Shown: positions 19,334 through 28,388 of the stretch, in pieces
Layout: each line of letters opens with the position of its first letter
Position numbering within the stretch: the first letter of the stretch is position 1
Assembly: GCA_007126095.1 (NCBI GenBank)
Contig: SLBZ01000114.1
Location: 1 to 45,755, forward strand
Source: Aquisalimonas sp.
Lineage (GTDB): Bacteria; Pseudomonadota; Gammaproteobacteria; Nitrococcales; Aquisalimonadaceae
DNA length: 45,755 nucleotides
Direction: 5' to 3'
Program-made: the position numbers and the translations under genes
Notes under the pieces: generated by a model
What the model was told of the DNA's origin: nothing
Databases searched by the model: none
The model's input: the letters and a program-made list of their open reading frames with translations, nothing else

Positions 19334-21781
19334 ATGACCCGCAATGACGACAGCTCTGAAATCGTCAAGGAAACCCTGAACGCCGCGCCGGTGCTGCCGC
19401 TGCGCGACGTTGTCGTCTATCCCCATATGGTGATTCCCCTGTTCGTGGGCAGGGAAAAGTCCATCAAGGCGCTGGAGTCCGCCATGGAAGCGGACAAGCA
19501 GATCCTGCTGGTGGCACAGAAGAGTGCGGAAGTGGATGACCCGGCGGTGTCCGATCTCTACGAGCAGGGTACTGTCGCCACCATCCTGCAGATGCTCAAA
19601 CTCCCGGACGGCACGGTCAAGGTGCTGGTCGAAGGCCTGCATCGGGCGCGTGTGATCAGCGTCCATGCTGACGATGACTTCTTCACGGCGCACGCCGTGA
19701 TCCCGGAGCAGACGGACTACTCGGAAGATCGCGAGGTTGACGTTCTGGCCCGTTCGATCATGAGCCAGTTCGATCAGTACGTGAAGCTGAACAAGAAGGT
19801 GCCGCCGGAGATTCTGTCCTCTTTGCAGGGCATCGACGATCCCGGTCGGCTCGCCGATACCATCGCTGCGCATATGGCGCTGAAGATCGAGGGCAAGCAG
19901 CAGATCCTGGAGATCGAGGACGTGCGGGAGCGGCTGGAGCACCTGCTCGGACTGATCGAGGGCGAGATCGATGTGCTGCAGATCGAGAAGCGCATCCGTG
20001 GTCGCGTGAAGCAGCAGATGGAGAAGAGCCAGCGCGAGTACTACCTCAACGAACAGGCCAAGGCCATCCAGAAGGAACTGGGCGAACTGGAAGACGCGCC
20101 CAACGATACCGACGAGCTCGAGCAGAAGATCGAGAACTCCGGCATGCCCGACGAGGTCATGACCAAGGCCAAGGCCGAGCTCAATAAGCTGCGGATGATG
20201 CAGCCCATGTCTGCGGAAGCCACGGTGGTGCGCAACTACGTCGAGTGGCTGGTGTCTGTGCCGTGGAAGAAGCGCAGCCGGGTTAAACACGACCTGGACA
20301 AGGCGCAAAGCGTGCTGGACAACGACCATTACGGTCTGGAGAAGGTCAAGGAGCGCATCCTCGAGTATCTGGCCGTGCAGAAGCGCGTGAAGAAGCTCAA
20401 GGGCCCGATTCTGTGCCTCGTGGGCCCGCCCGGCGTGGGCAAGACCTCCCTGGGCCAGTCAATTGCCCGGGCCACGAACCGCAAGTTCGTGCGCATGTCC
20501 CTGGGCGGTGTGCGTGACGAAGCGGAGATCCGTGGCCATCGCCGGACCTATATCGGCTCGCTACCGGGCAAGATCGTCCAAAACCTCTCCAAGGCGGGGA
20601 CGCGCAATCCGCTGTTTCTGCTGGACGAGGTGGACAAGATGGCCATGGATTTCCGTGGCGATCCGGCCTCGGCCCTGCTCGAGGTGCTTGATCCGGAGCA
20701 GAATGCGACCTTCCAGGACCATTATCTGGAAGTGGATGTGGACCTCTCGGAGGTGCTCTTCATCTGCACGGCCAACACCATGAACATCCCGGCGCCGTTG
20801 CTGGATCGCATGGAGGTCATCCGCCTTGCCGGTTACACTGAGCACGAGAAGGTCAATATCGTCCAGCGGTACCTGTTGCCGAAGCAGATGAAGGCGAACG
20901 GGCTCAAGGAGGGCGAGCTGGAGGTTAGCGAGAACGCGCTGAAGGATATCGTTCGGCATTACACCCGTGAAGCCGGCGTGCGCAGCCTGGAGCGTGAAGT
21001 CGCCAAGATCTGCCGCAAGGTGGTGAAGGAGCTGGTGCAGGCCCCGCGCGAGAAGAAGCTGGTGGTCAATACCCAGAACCTCGACAAGTATCTCGGCGTT
21101 CGGCGCTACCGTTACGGTGTCGCGGAGGAGAAGGACCAGATCGGTCATGTCACCGGGCTTGCCTGGACCGAAGTCGGCGGCGAGCTGCTCAATATCGAGT
21201 CCGCAATCGTCCCTGGCAAGGGCAAGATGACGCACACCGGCCAGCTGGGCGAGGTGATGAAGGAGTCCATTCAGGCCGCCATGACAGTGGTTCGCAGCCG
21301 CGCCCGGATGCTGGGCATCCAGCCGGACTTCCACCAGAACAGCGACGTTCACATCCATGTTCCGGAAGGCGCGATTCCCAAGGATGGTCCGAGTGCCGGT
21401 ATCGGCATGTGCACCGCGCTGGTCTCCGCGCTCACCGGCATCCCGGTGAAGTCGTCGGTGGCCATGACCGGGGAGATCACCCTGCGGGGCGAGGTACTGC
21501 CCATCGGCGGCCTCAAGGAGAAGCTTCTGGCGGCGCACCGTGGCGGAATCACCACCGTGGTCATCCCGGAGGAGAACCGCAAGGACCTCCAGGAGATTCC
21601 CAAGGGCGTCATCGGTAAGCTGGACGTGCGTCCGGTGCGCTGGATTGATGAAGTGCTTGAACTGGCTCTGGTTCAGACCCCCCAGCCGCTGCCCGAGGAC
21701 GAGGCTGGCACCGATGAAGAGCAGGCGCCGAAGAAGCGGTCACGCAGCAAAAAGAAGGAAGGCGGTGTCCGGGCGCATTGA
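19334..21781 (+). CDS. lon: ATP-dependent Lon protease
   Basis: An 815-residue LonA protease. The N-terminal LAN domain begins [20 protein letters not shown], and a coiled-coil segment near residues 190-260 follows. The AAA+ module has Walker [10 protein letters not shown] (about 363-371). The protease domain has the Ser-Lys dyad Ser687 in [10 protein letters not shown] and Lys730 in [14 protein letters not shown]. It degrades misfolded and regulatory proteins in the cytoplasm. The ATG at 19334 follows GCGAGG. The C-terminal tail is Lys/Arg/Glu-rich ([12 protein letters not shown]). A sigma-32 type promoter precedes it and a strong terminator follows. Confidence 0.98.
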   Translation: MTRNDDSSEIVKETLNAAPVLPLRDVVVYPHMVIPLFVGREKSIKALESAMEADKQILLVAQKSAEVDDPAVSDLYEQGTVATILQMLKLPDGTVKVLVEGLHRARVISVHADDDFFTAHAVIPEQTDYSEDREVDVLARSIMSQFDQYVKLNKKVPPEILSSLQGIDDPGRLADTIAAHMALKIEGKQQILEIEDVRERLEHLLGLIEGEIDVLQIEKRIRGRVKQQMEKSQREYYLNEQAKAIQKELGELEDAPNDTDELEQKIENSGMPDEVMTKAKAELNKLRMMQPMSAEATVVRNYVEWLVSVPWKKRSRVKHDLDKAQSVLDNDHYGLEKVKERILEYLAVQKRVKKLKGPILCLVGPPGVGKTSLGQSIARATNRKFVRMSLGGVRDEAEIRGHRRTYIGSLPGKIVQNLSKAGTRNPLFLLDEVDKMAMDFRGDPASALLEVLDPEQNATFQDHYLEVDVDLSEVLFICTANTMNIPAPLLDRMEVIRLAGYTEHEKVNIVQRYLLPKQMKANGLKEGELEVSENALKDIVRHYTREAGVRSLEREVAKICRKVVKELVQAPREKKLVVNTQNLDKYLGVRRYRYGVAEEKDQIGHVTGLAWTEVGGELLNIESAIVPGKGKMTHTGQLGEVMKESIQAAMTVVRSRARMLGIQPDFHQNSDVHIHVPEGAIPKDGPSAGIGMCTALVSALTGIPVKSSVAMTGEITLRGEVLPIGGLKEKLLAAHRGGITTVVIPEENRKDLQEIPKGVIGKLDVRPVRWIDEVLELALVQTPQPLPEDEAGTDEEQAPKKRSRSKKKEGGVRAH

Positions 21782-21814
21782 CACCGCGTTGGCCCGATTG
21801 CTATAAACGACGCG

Positions 21815-21853
21815 GCTGGTGGTGATGGGCACCAATGCACCACCAGCTTTTTT
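21815..21853 (+). terminator. Rho-independent terminator of lon
   Basis: GCTGGTGGTG (21815-21824) pairs perfectly with CACCACCAGC (21838-21847), followed by six Ts (21848-21853). It separates lon from hupB. The roughly 200 bases from here to hupB must carry the hupB promoter, which I could not fix with confidence. Confidence 0.93.
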
Positions 21854-22051
21854 GTTGGGCCGGATATTGGCCCGGGGGCTGGACAGAGGCAGGCTCAGAT
21901 GCGATAAAGTGGCCCTGCAGCTGGCGCCGCTGGCGCCTTTGCGAGAAGCAGGCCGCATCTTCCCGAGGAACCGCATAGCTTGTAGAGTTGGCTGCGGTTA
22001 AGAAATGGAAGTGACGTTGTCCAGGTAGAACAACACTAAGGGGAATACAGG

Positions 22052-22324
22052 ATGAACAAATCGGAACTGATCGAAGCCGTTGCCCAGAATGCTGACCTGT
22101 CCAAGGCCTCTGCCGCCAAGGCAGTGGACGCCATGGTCGACGCTGTGACCAGCGCCCTGAAGGAGAACGATTCCGTGAGCCTGGTCGGCTTCGGCACCTT
22201 CTCCGTGCGTGAGCGCGCGGCACGGTCTGGCCGCAACCCGCGGACCGGTGCCACCATCAACATCCCTGCGACCAAAGTGCCGAGCTTCAAGGCTGGCAAA
22301 GCGCTGAAGGATGCTGTAAACTAG
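22052..22324 (+). CDS. hupB: DNA-binding protein HU-beta
   Basis: A 90-residue HU protein beginning [19 protein letters not shown]. The DNA-binding beta arm carries [14 protein letters not shown], with the intercalating Pro in [20 protein letters not shown] is the other signature. HU bends and compacts DNA as a dimer. AAGGGG lies 8-13 bases before the ATG. Position after lon and before ppiD matches gammaproteobacterial hupB. tRNA-Val begins 15 bases after the stop, so the two tRNAs are probably co-transcribed with hupB. Confidence 0.97.
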   Translation: MNKSELIEAVAQNADLSKASAAKAVDAMVDAVTSALKENDSVSLVGFGTFSVRERAARSGRNPRTGATINIPATKVPSFKAGKALKDAVN

Positions 22325-22339
22325 CGCCTTCTTCGATTG

Positions 22340-22415
22340 GGGTGGTTAGCTCAGCTGGTAGAGCGTCGCCCTTACAAGGCGAATGTCGGGGGTTCGATCC
22401 CCTCACCACCCACCA
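22340..22415 (+). tRNA. tRNA-Val (anticodon TAC)
   Basis: A 76-base cloverleaf with acceptor GGGTGGT/ACCACCC, anticodon stem TCGCC/GGCGA around loop CTTACAA, GTTCGATCC T arm and encoded CCA. It lies 15 bases after hupB. Confidence 0.97.
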
Positions 22416-22433
22416 AGTGGTGTATCAAAATCC

Positions 22434-22510
22434 GGAGCGGTAGTTCAGTTGGTTAGAATGCCGGCCTGTCACGCCGGAGGTCGCGGGTTCGAGTCCCGTC
22501 CGCTCCGCCA
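22434..22510 (+). tRNA. tRNA-Asp (anticodon GTC)
   Basis: A 77-base cloverleaf with acceptor GGAGCGG/CCGCTCC, anticodon stem CCGGC/GCCGG around loop CTGTCAC, GTTCGAGTC T arm and encoded CCA. It follows tRNA-Val by 18 bases. Confidence 0.97.
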
Positions 22511-22520
22511 TATTTGTTAT

Positions 22521-22550
22521 CGAAAGGCGCCTTAGGGCGCCTTTCGTGTT
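22521..22550 (+). terminator. Rho-independent terminator after hupB-tRNA-Val-tRNA-Asp
   Basis: CGAAAGGCGCC (22521-22531), loop TTAG, GGCGCCTTTCG (22536-22546), then TGTT. The 11-bp perfect stem with a tetraloop lies ten bases after tRNA-Asp and ends that unit. Confidence 0.9.
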
Positions 22551-22712
22551 ACAGGGCATGGATTTTCTCGCAGTGCCCGATTGCGTCCGGTGCAGACGTT
22601 CCGGAACCATTACATGGCCCTGACGGTCAGTGCCCTTGGCCTGATACGATAAGTGGCATCAGTGGCGGCCGACCACGCGGGGTTGGCTGCATCAATAGGG
22701 ACAGGGTGGAGC

Positions 22713-24635
22713 ATGCTGCAATCCATCAGAGATCGGGCGACCGGCTGGATCGCCTGGGTGGTCATTATCCTCATCGGTTCCGCGTTCGCGCTGTTTGGCC
22801 TGTCCAACTACATGGAACCGGGCGGAACGCCGCGCGCCGTGGCGACGGTGAATGGGTCCGAGATCAGCCGCAACGTGGTGGGCCAGGCCTACCGGGATCA
22901 GCGACAGCAGATCGAGCGGGCCTATGGCGATGATCTGGAAATCACCGAGGAGATCGATCGCGAGATCCGGCGGGATGCGCTGGAGCGGCTGATCAACCAG
23001 CGTCTGGTTGCCGATTACATCGGCGATCGCAACATGACCCTCTCGGATCAGGATCTCGCCGCCATCATTCGGTCGCAGGAAATGTTCCATGAAGGCGGCC
23101 GGTTCTCGCAGGAGCGCTACCAGGCGGTGTTGCGGGCCAACCAGATGAGTTCCGCGCAGTACGAACAGCAGATCCGCCGGGATGCGCTGGCGCAGCAGTT
23201 GCGCGCCGCATTCAGTGAGAGCGGGCTGGTCACGGAACGGGAAGTGGATGATCTTCTGCGCCTGCAGATGCAGGAGCGGGATATCGCCTGGTTACGGCTG
23301 GATGCTGCCGCGTGGCATGACGACGTGGAGGTTTCCGAAGACGCCATCCAGGCCTATTACGATGAGCACCGCGATACCTTCGTGACGGAGGAGCGGGTGC
23401 GGCTTGCCTATGTGGAGCTGCGCCGCGAGGATCTCATCGACGACGTCGACGTCAGCGACGATGAGATCGAGACCCGCTACGAGCAGGTTCGTGGGGACCG
23501 GTACACCGAGGATCGCCTCGTTGAGGCACGGCATATCCTCATCCGTGTGGATGAGGATGCGGATGACGAGACCGTGACAGAGGCGAAGCAGCGTGTCGAG
23601 GAACTGCGCCAGCGCATCATGGACGGCGAATCCTTTGTGGAGCTTGCTGAAGCGTATTCCGATGATCCCGGTTCCGCCGGCCGGGGAGGCGATCTCGGGC
23701 GTGTCGAACGGGGCGATATGGTGGAGCCGTTCGAAGACGCGCTGTTCGCACTGGACGAGGGTGAAGTCTCCGAGCCGGTCCGGTCGCCCTTCGGCATCCA
23801 TCTCATCGAAGCCACCACCGCGACCGGTGGCGAGGTCACCCCCCTTGAGGAGGTGCGCGACGAACTCCGCCGCGAGATCGCCGAGGAGCAGGTGAGCAAC
23901 GAGTACTTCGACGACCTGAATCGGCTTGACGAGCTCGCTTTCGACTCCCCGGGCACCCTCGATGACGCGGCAGATGCCCTGGGGCTGGAGATTCGCGAGA
24001 GCGACTGGTTCACTCGTGACGGGGGCGACGATGGCATTGCCGCCCGGACGGAGGTGGTGGAAGCGGCGTTCGATCCGGAAGTGCTGGACGACCGCATGAA
24101 CAGTCCCGTCATCGAGCTGGGTGATGACCGCGCGGTGGTGGTGCGGGTCGCGGAGCACGAGCCGCAGGACCAGCTTTCCCTCGACGACGTTCGTGATGAC
24201 ATCGAAGTCCGTGTGCGTAACCGCAAGGCGGTGGAGGCGGCGGAAGCCTTCGCGGACGAACTCATTGAGCGTATCCGCGACGGCGATAATCCGACGGACA
24301 TCGCCTCCGAAGACGGGCGGGTGTCCTTCGAGGACATCGGCTGGGTGAATCGCGAAGAGGGTGAGGCCCCGTGGCAGGTGTTGCGCGCGGTATTCAGTAT
24401 GGCACGCCCCGAGAACGACCGCCCCGGCCTGGAGAAGATCCTGGCTGCGGACGACCCGGTTGTGCTGGTTCTGCGCGGCGTACGCGATGGTGACGTCGAA
24501 GGGGTCGACCCCGAGGAGCGTCGCGAGCTGGCTGATCGGTTGCGGGATTCCTACGGCGACGAAGCCGTGGAGCAGTTCCTGGCCCAGCTGCGCGCCGATG
24601 CCGACGTGGAAATCCACGACGACGACTACCGCTAG
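22713..24635 (+). CDS. ppiD: Peptidyl-prolyl isomerase PpiD (periplasmic folding chaperone, membrane-anchored)
   Basis: A 640-residue protein with one N-terminal membrane segment (WIAWVVIILIGSAFALFGLS, residues about 12-31) and a large periplasmic part. It has a SurA_N-like chaperone domain and a parvulin (PPIC) domain near residues 270-365, with ARHILIRVDEDADDE, YSDDPGSAGRGGDLG and VRSPFGIHLIEA. PpiD works at the SecYEG exit on emerging outer-membrane proteins. ATG 22713 (MLQSIRDRATGW) matches the family and follows AGGGTGGA; an in-frame start at 22653 is unlikely. The protein is strongly acidic. Order after hupB is conserved. Confidence 0.95.
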   Translation: MLQSIRDRATGWIAWVVIILIGSAFALFGLSNYMEPGGTPRAVATVNGSEISRNVVGQAYRDQRQQIERAYGDDLEITEEIDREIRRDALERLINQRLVADYIGDRNMTLSDQDLAAIIRSQEMFHEGGRFSQERYQAVLRANQMSSAQYEQQIRRDALAQQLRAAFSESGLVTEREVDDLLRLQMQERDIAWLRLDAAAWHDDVEVSEDAIQAYYDEHRDTFVTEERVRLAYVELRREDLIDDVDVSDDEIETRYEQVRGDRYTEDRLVEARHILIRVDEDADDETVTEAKQRVEELRQRIMDGESFVELAEAYSDDPGSAGRGGDLGRVERGDMVEPFEDALFALDEGEVSEPVRSPFGIHLIEATTATGGEVTPLEEVRDELRREIAEEQVSNEYFDDLNRLDELAFDSPGTLDDAADALGLEIRESDWFTRDGGDDGIAARTEVVEAAFDPEVLDDRMNSPVIELGDDRAVVVRVAEHEPQDQLSLDDVRDDIEVRVRNRKAVEAAEAFADELIERIRDGDNPTDIASEDGRVSFEDIGWVNREEGEAPWQVLRAVFSMARPENDRPGLEKILAADDPVVLVLRGVRDGDVEGVDPEERRELADRLRDSYGDEAVEQFLAQLRADADVEIHDDDYR

Positions 24636-24638
24636 TCA

Positions 24639-24677
24639 GCTCCCCGGTGGCGCCTCATGGAGGCGCCACCGGGGAGC
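24639..24677. terminator. Bidirectional terminator between ppiD and fabI
   Basis: A perfect 17-bp inverted repeat (24639-24655 with 24661-24677) with a 5-base loop lies between the two convergent stop codons. Neither side has a long T-tract, but the stem is very stable and the placement fits shared termination. Confidence 0.8.
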
Positions 24678-24683
24678 CTTCCC

Positions 24684-25481
24684 TCATTCCTCTTCCAGGC
24701 CGTCCAGGCCGGGCAGCCCGACGATGTGGAACCCGCTGTCCACGTGCACGATCTCGCCCGTCATCCCCCGGGCAAGATCCGAGCAGAGGAACGCGGCCAC
24801 GTTACCCACTTCATCGGTGGTCACGTTGCGCTTCAGCGGCGCGGAGCGGGCATTGAACTCCAGCATCTTGCGGAAGCTGCCGATTCCGGCGGCCGCGAGC
24901 GTCTTGATCGGGCCGGCGGACAGGCCATTGACGCGTATACCGTGGGGGCCCAGGTCGTAGGCCATGTAGCGCACGCTGGCCTCGAGACTCGCCTTGGCCG
25001 CACCCATGACGTTGTAGCTGGGCAGGGCTCGTTCGGCGCCGAGGTAGGTTAGTGTCAGCAGCGACGATTCCTCGTGCATCATGCCGCGCAGGGCCCGGGC
25101 CAGGGCCACGAAGCTGTAGGCACTGATGTCGTGGGAGATGCGATAGCCGTCGCGCGTGGTGTTGTCCACATACGAGCCCTTGAGCTCGTCCTGGGGAGCA
25201 AAGCCGATGGAGTGCACCGCGGCGTCCACTGTGTCCCAGTGCTTCGACAGCGCCGGGGCGAGATTGTCAAAGTCTTCGTCCTGGCTCACGTCCAGCGGCA
25301 GGACGATATCGCTGCCCAGTTCCGCGGCGAACTTCTCGACCCGCGGCTTGAGCTTTTCGCCCAGATAGGTGAACGCCAGTTCCGCGCCTTCACGCCGCAT
25401 GGCCTGGGCCACGCCGTAGGCGATGGAGCGGTTACTGGCCACGCCCGTGATCAGCACCCTTTTTCCGGAAAGAAATCCCAT
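24684..25481 (-). CDS. fabI: Enoyl-[acyl-carrier-protein] reductase FabI (NADH)
   Basis: A 265-residue SDR enzyme catalysing the last step of fatty-acid elongation. It begins [20 protein letters not shown], the FabI-type cofactor loop. The catalytic pair is Tyr156 and Lys163 in [10 protein letters not shown], with the same numbering as E. coli. [13 protein letters not shown] and [20 protein letters not shown] are FabI signatures, the last being the substrate-binding loop. The ATG at 25481 is the family start; an upstream frame start at 25622 overlaps the promoter. It is convergent with ppiD and divergent from der. Confidence 0.96.
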   Translation of the reverse strand: MGFLSGKRVLITGVASNRSIAYGVAQAMRREGAELAFTYLGEKLKPRVEKFAAELGSDIVLPLDVSQDEDFDNLAPALSKHWDTVDAAVHSIGFAPQDELKGSYVDNTTRDGYRISHDISAYSFVALARALRGMMHEESSLLTLTYLGAERALPSYNVMGAAKASLEASVRYMAYDLGPHGIRVNGLSAGPIKTLAAAGIGSFRKMLEFNARSAPLKRNVTTDEVGNVAAFLCSDLARGMTGEIVHVDSGFHIVGLPGLDGLEEE

Positions 25482-25575
25482 GACAGGTCTCCTCGCTGTG
25501 ACAGTTGTCATCGTGAACAGCGACACGGCGTGCCCGCACCGCGGGGCAGGGCGCGACCGTGACGATACCGGGCGG

Positions 25576-25581
25576 ACTATA
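25576..25581 (-). promoter_or_regulatory. Possible -10 element for fabI
   Basis: TATAGT on the reverse strand lies about 95 bases upstream of fabI. No convincing -35 was found at the usual spacing, so the call is tentative. Confidence 0.35.
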
Positions 25582-25697
25582 ACGTATTCCCGGTGTTTTC
25601 GGGCAGCCCGGCACGTTGGCACGGCGTTGGCCGTGGAGTTCTGCTATCCTGCGATCCGGCTTATTTCACTGCCGGCAGATGATCTGAAAACAGACCC

Positions 25698-27125
25698 ATG
25701 GACCCCGTAATCGCCCTGGTTGGACGCCCGAACGTCGGCAAGTCGACCCTCTTCAACCACCTCACCCGGAGCCGGGATGCCCTGGTGGCCGATTTCCCCG
25801 GTCTGACCCGCGACCGCCAGTACGGGCGTGCGCGCGTGGGCCGGCAACCCTTCGTCGTCATCGATACCGGCGGACTGGGGGATGATCCCGAGGGTGTTGA
25901 AGCCGGCATGCACAAGCAGGCAATGCAGGCCATCGAAGAGGCCGACGGGGTGGTCTTCCTGGTGGACGGTCGCGCCGGCATTACGCCGGGTGATCAGGAT
26001 GTGGCCGCCCGTCTGCAGCGCGCGGGCAAACCCGTGGTACTGGCGGTGAACAAGACGGAAGGCCTGGATCCGGGCGTCGCAGGAGCGGAGTTCCATGCGC
26101 TTGGCCTGGGGACGCCCGCGCCCATCGCCGCTGCCCACGGGCACGGGATCAAGGCGCTGCTGGAAGCGGTCCTCGGTGGCGTTCCCCGCGAGCGGCTGGA
26201 GGGTGACAGCGCGACGGTCGTCCCCGAAGAGGGTTCGGGTACGCGTGTGGCGGTGCTCGGCCGGCCGAACGTGGGGAAGTCGACGCTGATCAACCGTCTG
26301 CTCGGCGAGGAGCGCGTTCTGGTCTACGACGCGCCCGGGACGACCCGCGACAGTATCGAGGTGCCGTTCGAGAAGGATGGCCGCCACTACACGCTGATCG
26401 ACACCGCGGGGGTGCGCCGTCGCAGCCGTGTCCAGGAGTCGGTGGAGAAGTTCAGCGTGGTGAAGACGCTGGCGGCGATCGACGCCGCGCACGTGGTCAT
26501 CATCGTGCTGGATGCCCGCGGTCGGGTCACGGAGCAGGATGCTCACCTGGTCGGGCACGCCATCGAAGCGGGGCGCGGGCTGGTCATCGCGGTGAACAAA
26601 TGGGACGGGCTGACCGACCACGACAAGGACGACGTGCGTCGGCTGCTGCGCGTCAAGCTGGGGTTTCTGGAGTTCGCCGAGATCCATTTCATCTCCGCGC
26701 TCCACGGGACGGGCGTGGGGCTGCTGCTGGAGGCCGTGGATCAGGCCCATGAGGCCGGCAACCGCGATCTGTCCACCGGCCGTCTGACCCAGGTGCTGGA
26801 GGACGCCGTGGACCGCCATCCACCGCCGTTGGTCCGGGGTCGGCGGATCAAGCTTCGCTATGCCCACCAGGGCGGCCGCAATCCGCCGGTGATCGTGGTG
26901 CACGGCAATCAGGCCGAGCGCACGCCCCGTGACTACCGACGGTATCTGGCCAATACGTTCAGGGACGTGCTGAAACTCCAGGGCACGCCGGTGCGCCTGG
27001 AGTTCAAGACCACCGGCAATCCGTTTGAAGGGCGCCGGAATACCCTGAGTGAGCGGCAGCAACAGCGCCGGGACCGCATGATCCGGCACATCAAGAAGAG
27101 CGAGAAGAAGAAAAAGCGGCGGTGA
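25698..27125 (+). CDS. der: GTPase Der (EngA), 50S ribosome assembly factor
   Basis: A 475-residue protein with two tandem GTPase domains followed by a KH-like domain. The first G1 motif is GRPNVGKST near residue 10 with [12 protein letters not shown] and VNKTEG. The second is GRPNVGKST near residue 185 with DAPGTTRDS (G2), DTAGVRRRS (G3) and VNKWDG (G4). The KH domain ends with [12 protein letters not shown] and a basic tail ([10 protein letters not shown]). Der is essential for late 50S assembly. The ATG at 25698 is the family start. A small lipoprotein gene follows 45 bases later. Confidence 0.97.
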   Translation: MDPVIALVGRPNVGKSTLFNHLTRSRDALVADFPGLTRDRQYGRARVGRQPFVVIDTGGLGDDPEGVEAGMHKQAMQAIEEADGVVFLVDGRAGITPGDQDVAARLQRAGKPVVLAVNKTEGLDPGVAGAEFHALGLGTPAPIAAAHGHGIKALLEAVLGGVPRERLEGDSATVVPEEGSGTRVAVLGRPNVGKSTLINRLLGEERVLVYDAPGTTRDSIEVPFEKDGRHYTLIDTAGVRRRSRVQESVEKFSVVKTLAAIDAAHVVIIVLDARGRVTEQDAHLVGHAIEAGRGLVIAVNKWDGLTDHDKDDVRRLLRVKLGFLEFAEIHFISALHGTGVGLLLEAVDQAHEAGNRDLSTGRLTQVLEDAVDRHPPPLVRGRRIKLRYAHQGGRNPPVIVVHGNQAERTPRDYRRYLANTFRDVLKLQGTPVRLEFKTTGNPFEGRRNTLSERQQQRRDRMIRHIKKSEKKKKRR

Positions 27126-27170
27126 ACCCATGCGCCGCCCCTGGATACATTCGATGCAGGAGAGCTGACA

Positions 27171-27629
27171 ATGCGAGTGCGTTCAACCCTGTTTCTGACA
27201 GGGGTCCTCCTGGCGGGCTGTGCCACGGATCCGCAGCCGGATACGGTGCGGCCCGTGTCCATGGACGAGCCGCCGGAGGCCCTCGTCGGCGACTGGCGCG
27301 TCGTCGGGGCCGTCGATCCCCAGGGGCGTTACCTGGAACCCGATGCGGTGTCGTTCTCCCTGGAAATCGCCGATGACGGACAGGTCGCCGGCTCTGCCGC
27401 ATGCAACAGCTGGAACGCCCAGGTGGAACACGTCGACGACGACCACCTCCGGTTCGGCGCCATCGGCCTGACCCGCGCCGCCTGCCAGATCCAGGACCCG
27501 GACGCCCGGGCCTTCGAGGATCTGTTCGTGACCAATCTCACCCGGACCATGGAGTGGTCGCGCAGCAGCGATACACTGGTGCTGCGGTTCCAGGACGGTC
27601 AGGAGTGGGAGCTTACGGCCCCGGATTGA
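27171..27629 (+). CDS. META-domain (HslJ-like) lipoprotein
   Basis: A 152-residue protein with a lipoprotein signal (FLTGVLLAGC, Cys17). The rest resembles a META domain: a GDWRVVGAVD start, SFSLEIADDGQVAGSAACNSW with the conserved SGxAxCN-like core, LRFGAIGLTRAAC and the closing DTLVLRFQDGQEWEL. Two Cys residues could form a disulfide. META/HslJ proteins are found in the envelope and have been linked to heat and novobiocin tolerance, but no biochemical activity is established. AGGAG lies 7 bases before the ATG. It may be co-transcribed with der. Confidence 0.8.
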   Translation: MRVRSTLFLTGVLLAGCATDPQPDTVRPVSMDEPPEALVGDWRVVGAVDPQGRYLEPDAVSFSLEIADDGQVAGSAACNSWNAQVEHVDDDHLRFGAIGLTRAACQIQDPDARAFEDLFVTNLTRTMEWSRSSDTLVLRFQDGQEWELTAPD

Positions 27630-27666
27630 TGAGTACAGATCGGTCTGCGAGTCACCGTCCGGGCCG

Positions 27667-28305
27667 TCAGTTCCCGTTCCAGTCCGGATACTCCGTGTAG
27701 TCTGCCGGGTTCACATCGGGCATGCCACGGGAGAGGTTCTCCTGCAGTATCGCCAGAAACAGCGATCCCTGCTCCAGTGCGTCATCCAGCGCGATGTGAT
27801 TGTGCCGCAGGCCCGGTTCGAACAGATGGGCCGGCAGGCGTTTCTTCGTGGCCCGGTGGAAGGAACTCGTCTGTATCACCGCCATGGCATAGCTCTTGAT
27901 GTCCAGCGCCGTGTAGCCGAACGGTGTTCCTCCGGTGAACCGGTGCAGGTAATAGTTCACGAAGGTGAAGTCGAAAGCCACCGGCCAGGCGACGAACACC
28001 GGGCGCCCGCCCATCCCCTCCAGCCAGCTGCGGTAGGCCTGCATTCCCTGTTCCGGGGGTTGCTGGTCCTGTCGGCAAGCCGCCCATGCTTCCGGCCACT
28101 GCTCCCACCACGTCATGGTGTCCGGATGGGTTCCGGCCTCCGGTAGCGTCTCCAGATTCACGGAAAAGGTGTCCAGCAGCTCGCCCTCCAGGGAGTAGGC
28201 GGCCGATCCGATCGAGAGCATGGAGTAGAGCCCCGGTACGGGGCCGTCCGCCTCGATGTCCGTGGAGACGAAGACGTCGTTCGGTGGCTTGCGGAATCGC
28301 GACAT
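27667..28305 (-). CDS. DEDDh-type 3'-5' exonuclease family protein
   Basis: A 212-residue protein with the RNase T/DnaQ-like fold. Exo I is STDIEADGP (Asp16 and Glu18), Exo II includes WPVAFDFTFVNYYL with a conserved Asp, and Exo III is HNHIALDDALEQG (His and Asp), so all metal ligands and the general base are present. Such enzymes remove nucleotides from 3' ends of DNA or RNA; substrate is unknown. Its ribosome binding site GGAGA lies inside the spacer of the 11-bp repeat element at 28307-28339, so this gene and the divergent photolyase probably share control. The TATACA box starts two bases before the ATG. Confidence 0.82.
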   Translation of the reverse strand: MSRFRKPPNDVFVSTDIEADGPVPGLYSMLSIGSAAYSLEGELLDTFSVNLETLPEAGTHPDTMTWWEQWPEAWAACRQDQQPPEQGMQAYRSWLEGMGGRPVFVAWPVAFDFTFVNYYLHRFTGGTPFGYTALDIKSYAMAVIQTSSFHRATKKRLPAHLFEPGLRHNHIALDDALEQGSLFLAILQENLSRGMPDVNPADYTEYPDWNGN

Positions 28306-28306
28306 T

Positions 28307-28339
28307 TATACATCTCCTGTACACTTCTTGTATATCATG
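28307..28339. promoter_or_regulatory. Triple 11-bp-phased operator-like element between exonuclease and photolyase
   Basis: TATACA (28307-28312), TGTACA (28318-28323) and TGTATA (28329-28334) occur at exact 11-bp steps with 5-bp spacers. The set also has overall dyad symmetry, reading the same on both strands. B12-dependent light sensors of the CarH/LitR (MerR) class bind tandem 11-bp repeats with a TnTACA-like core, often before photolyase genes. TGTATA can act as a -10 for the photolyase gene. No carH/litR gene lies in the window. Confidence 0.6.
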
Positions 28340-28388
28340 CGTTGCCCGCGAACGCTGTAGCAACTCTTCTTGTCACCGGGAGACCCTC

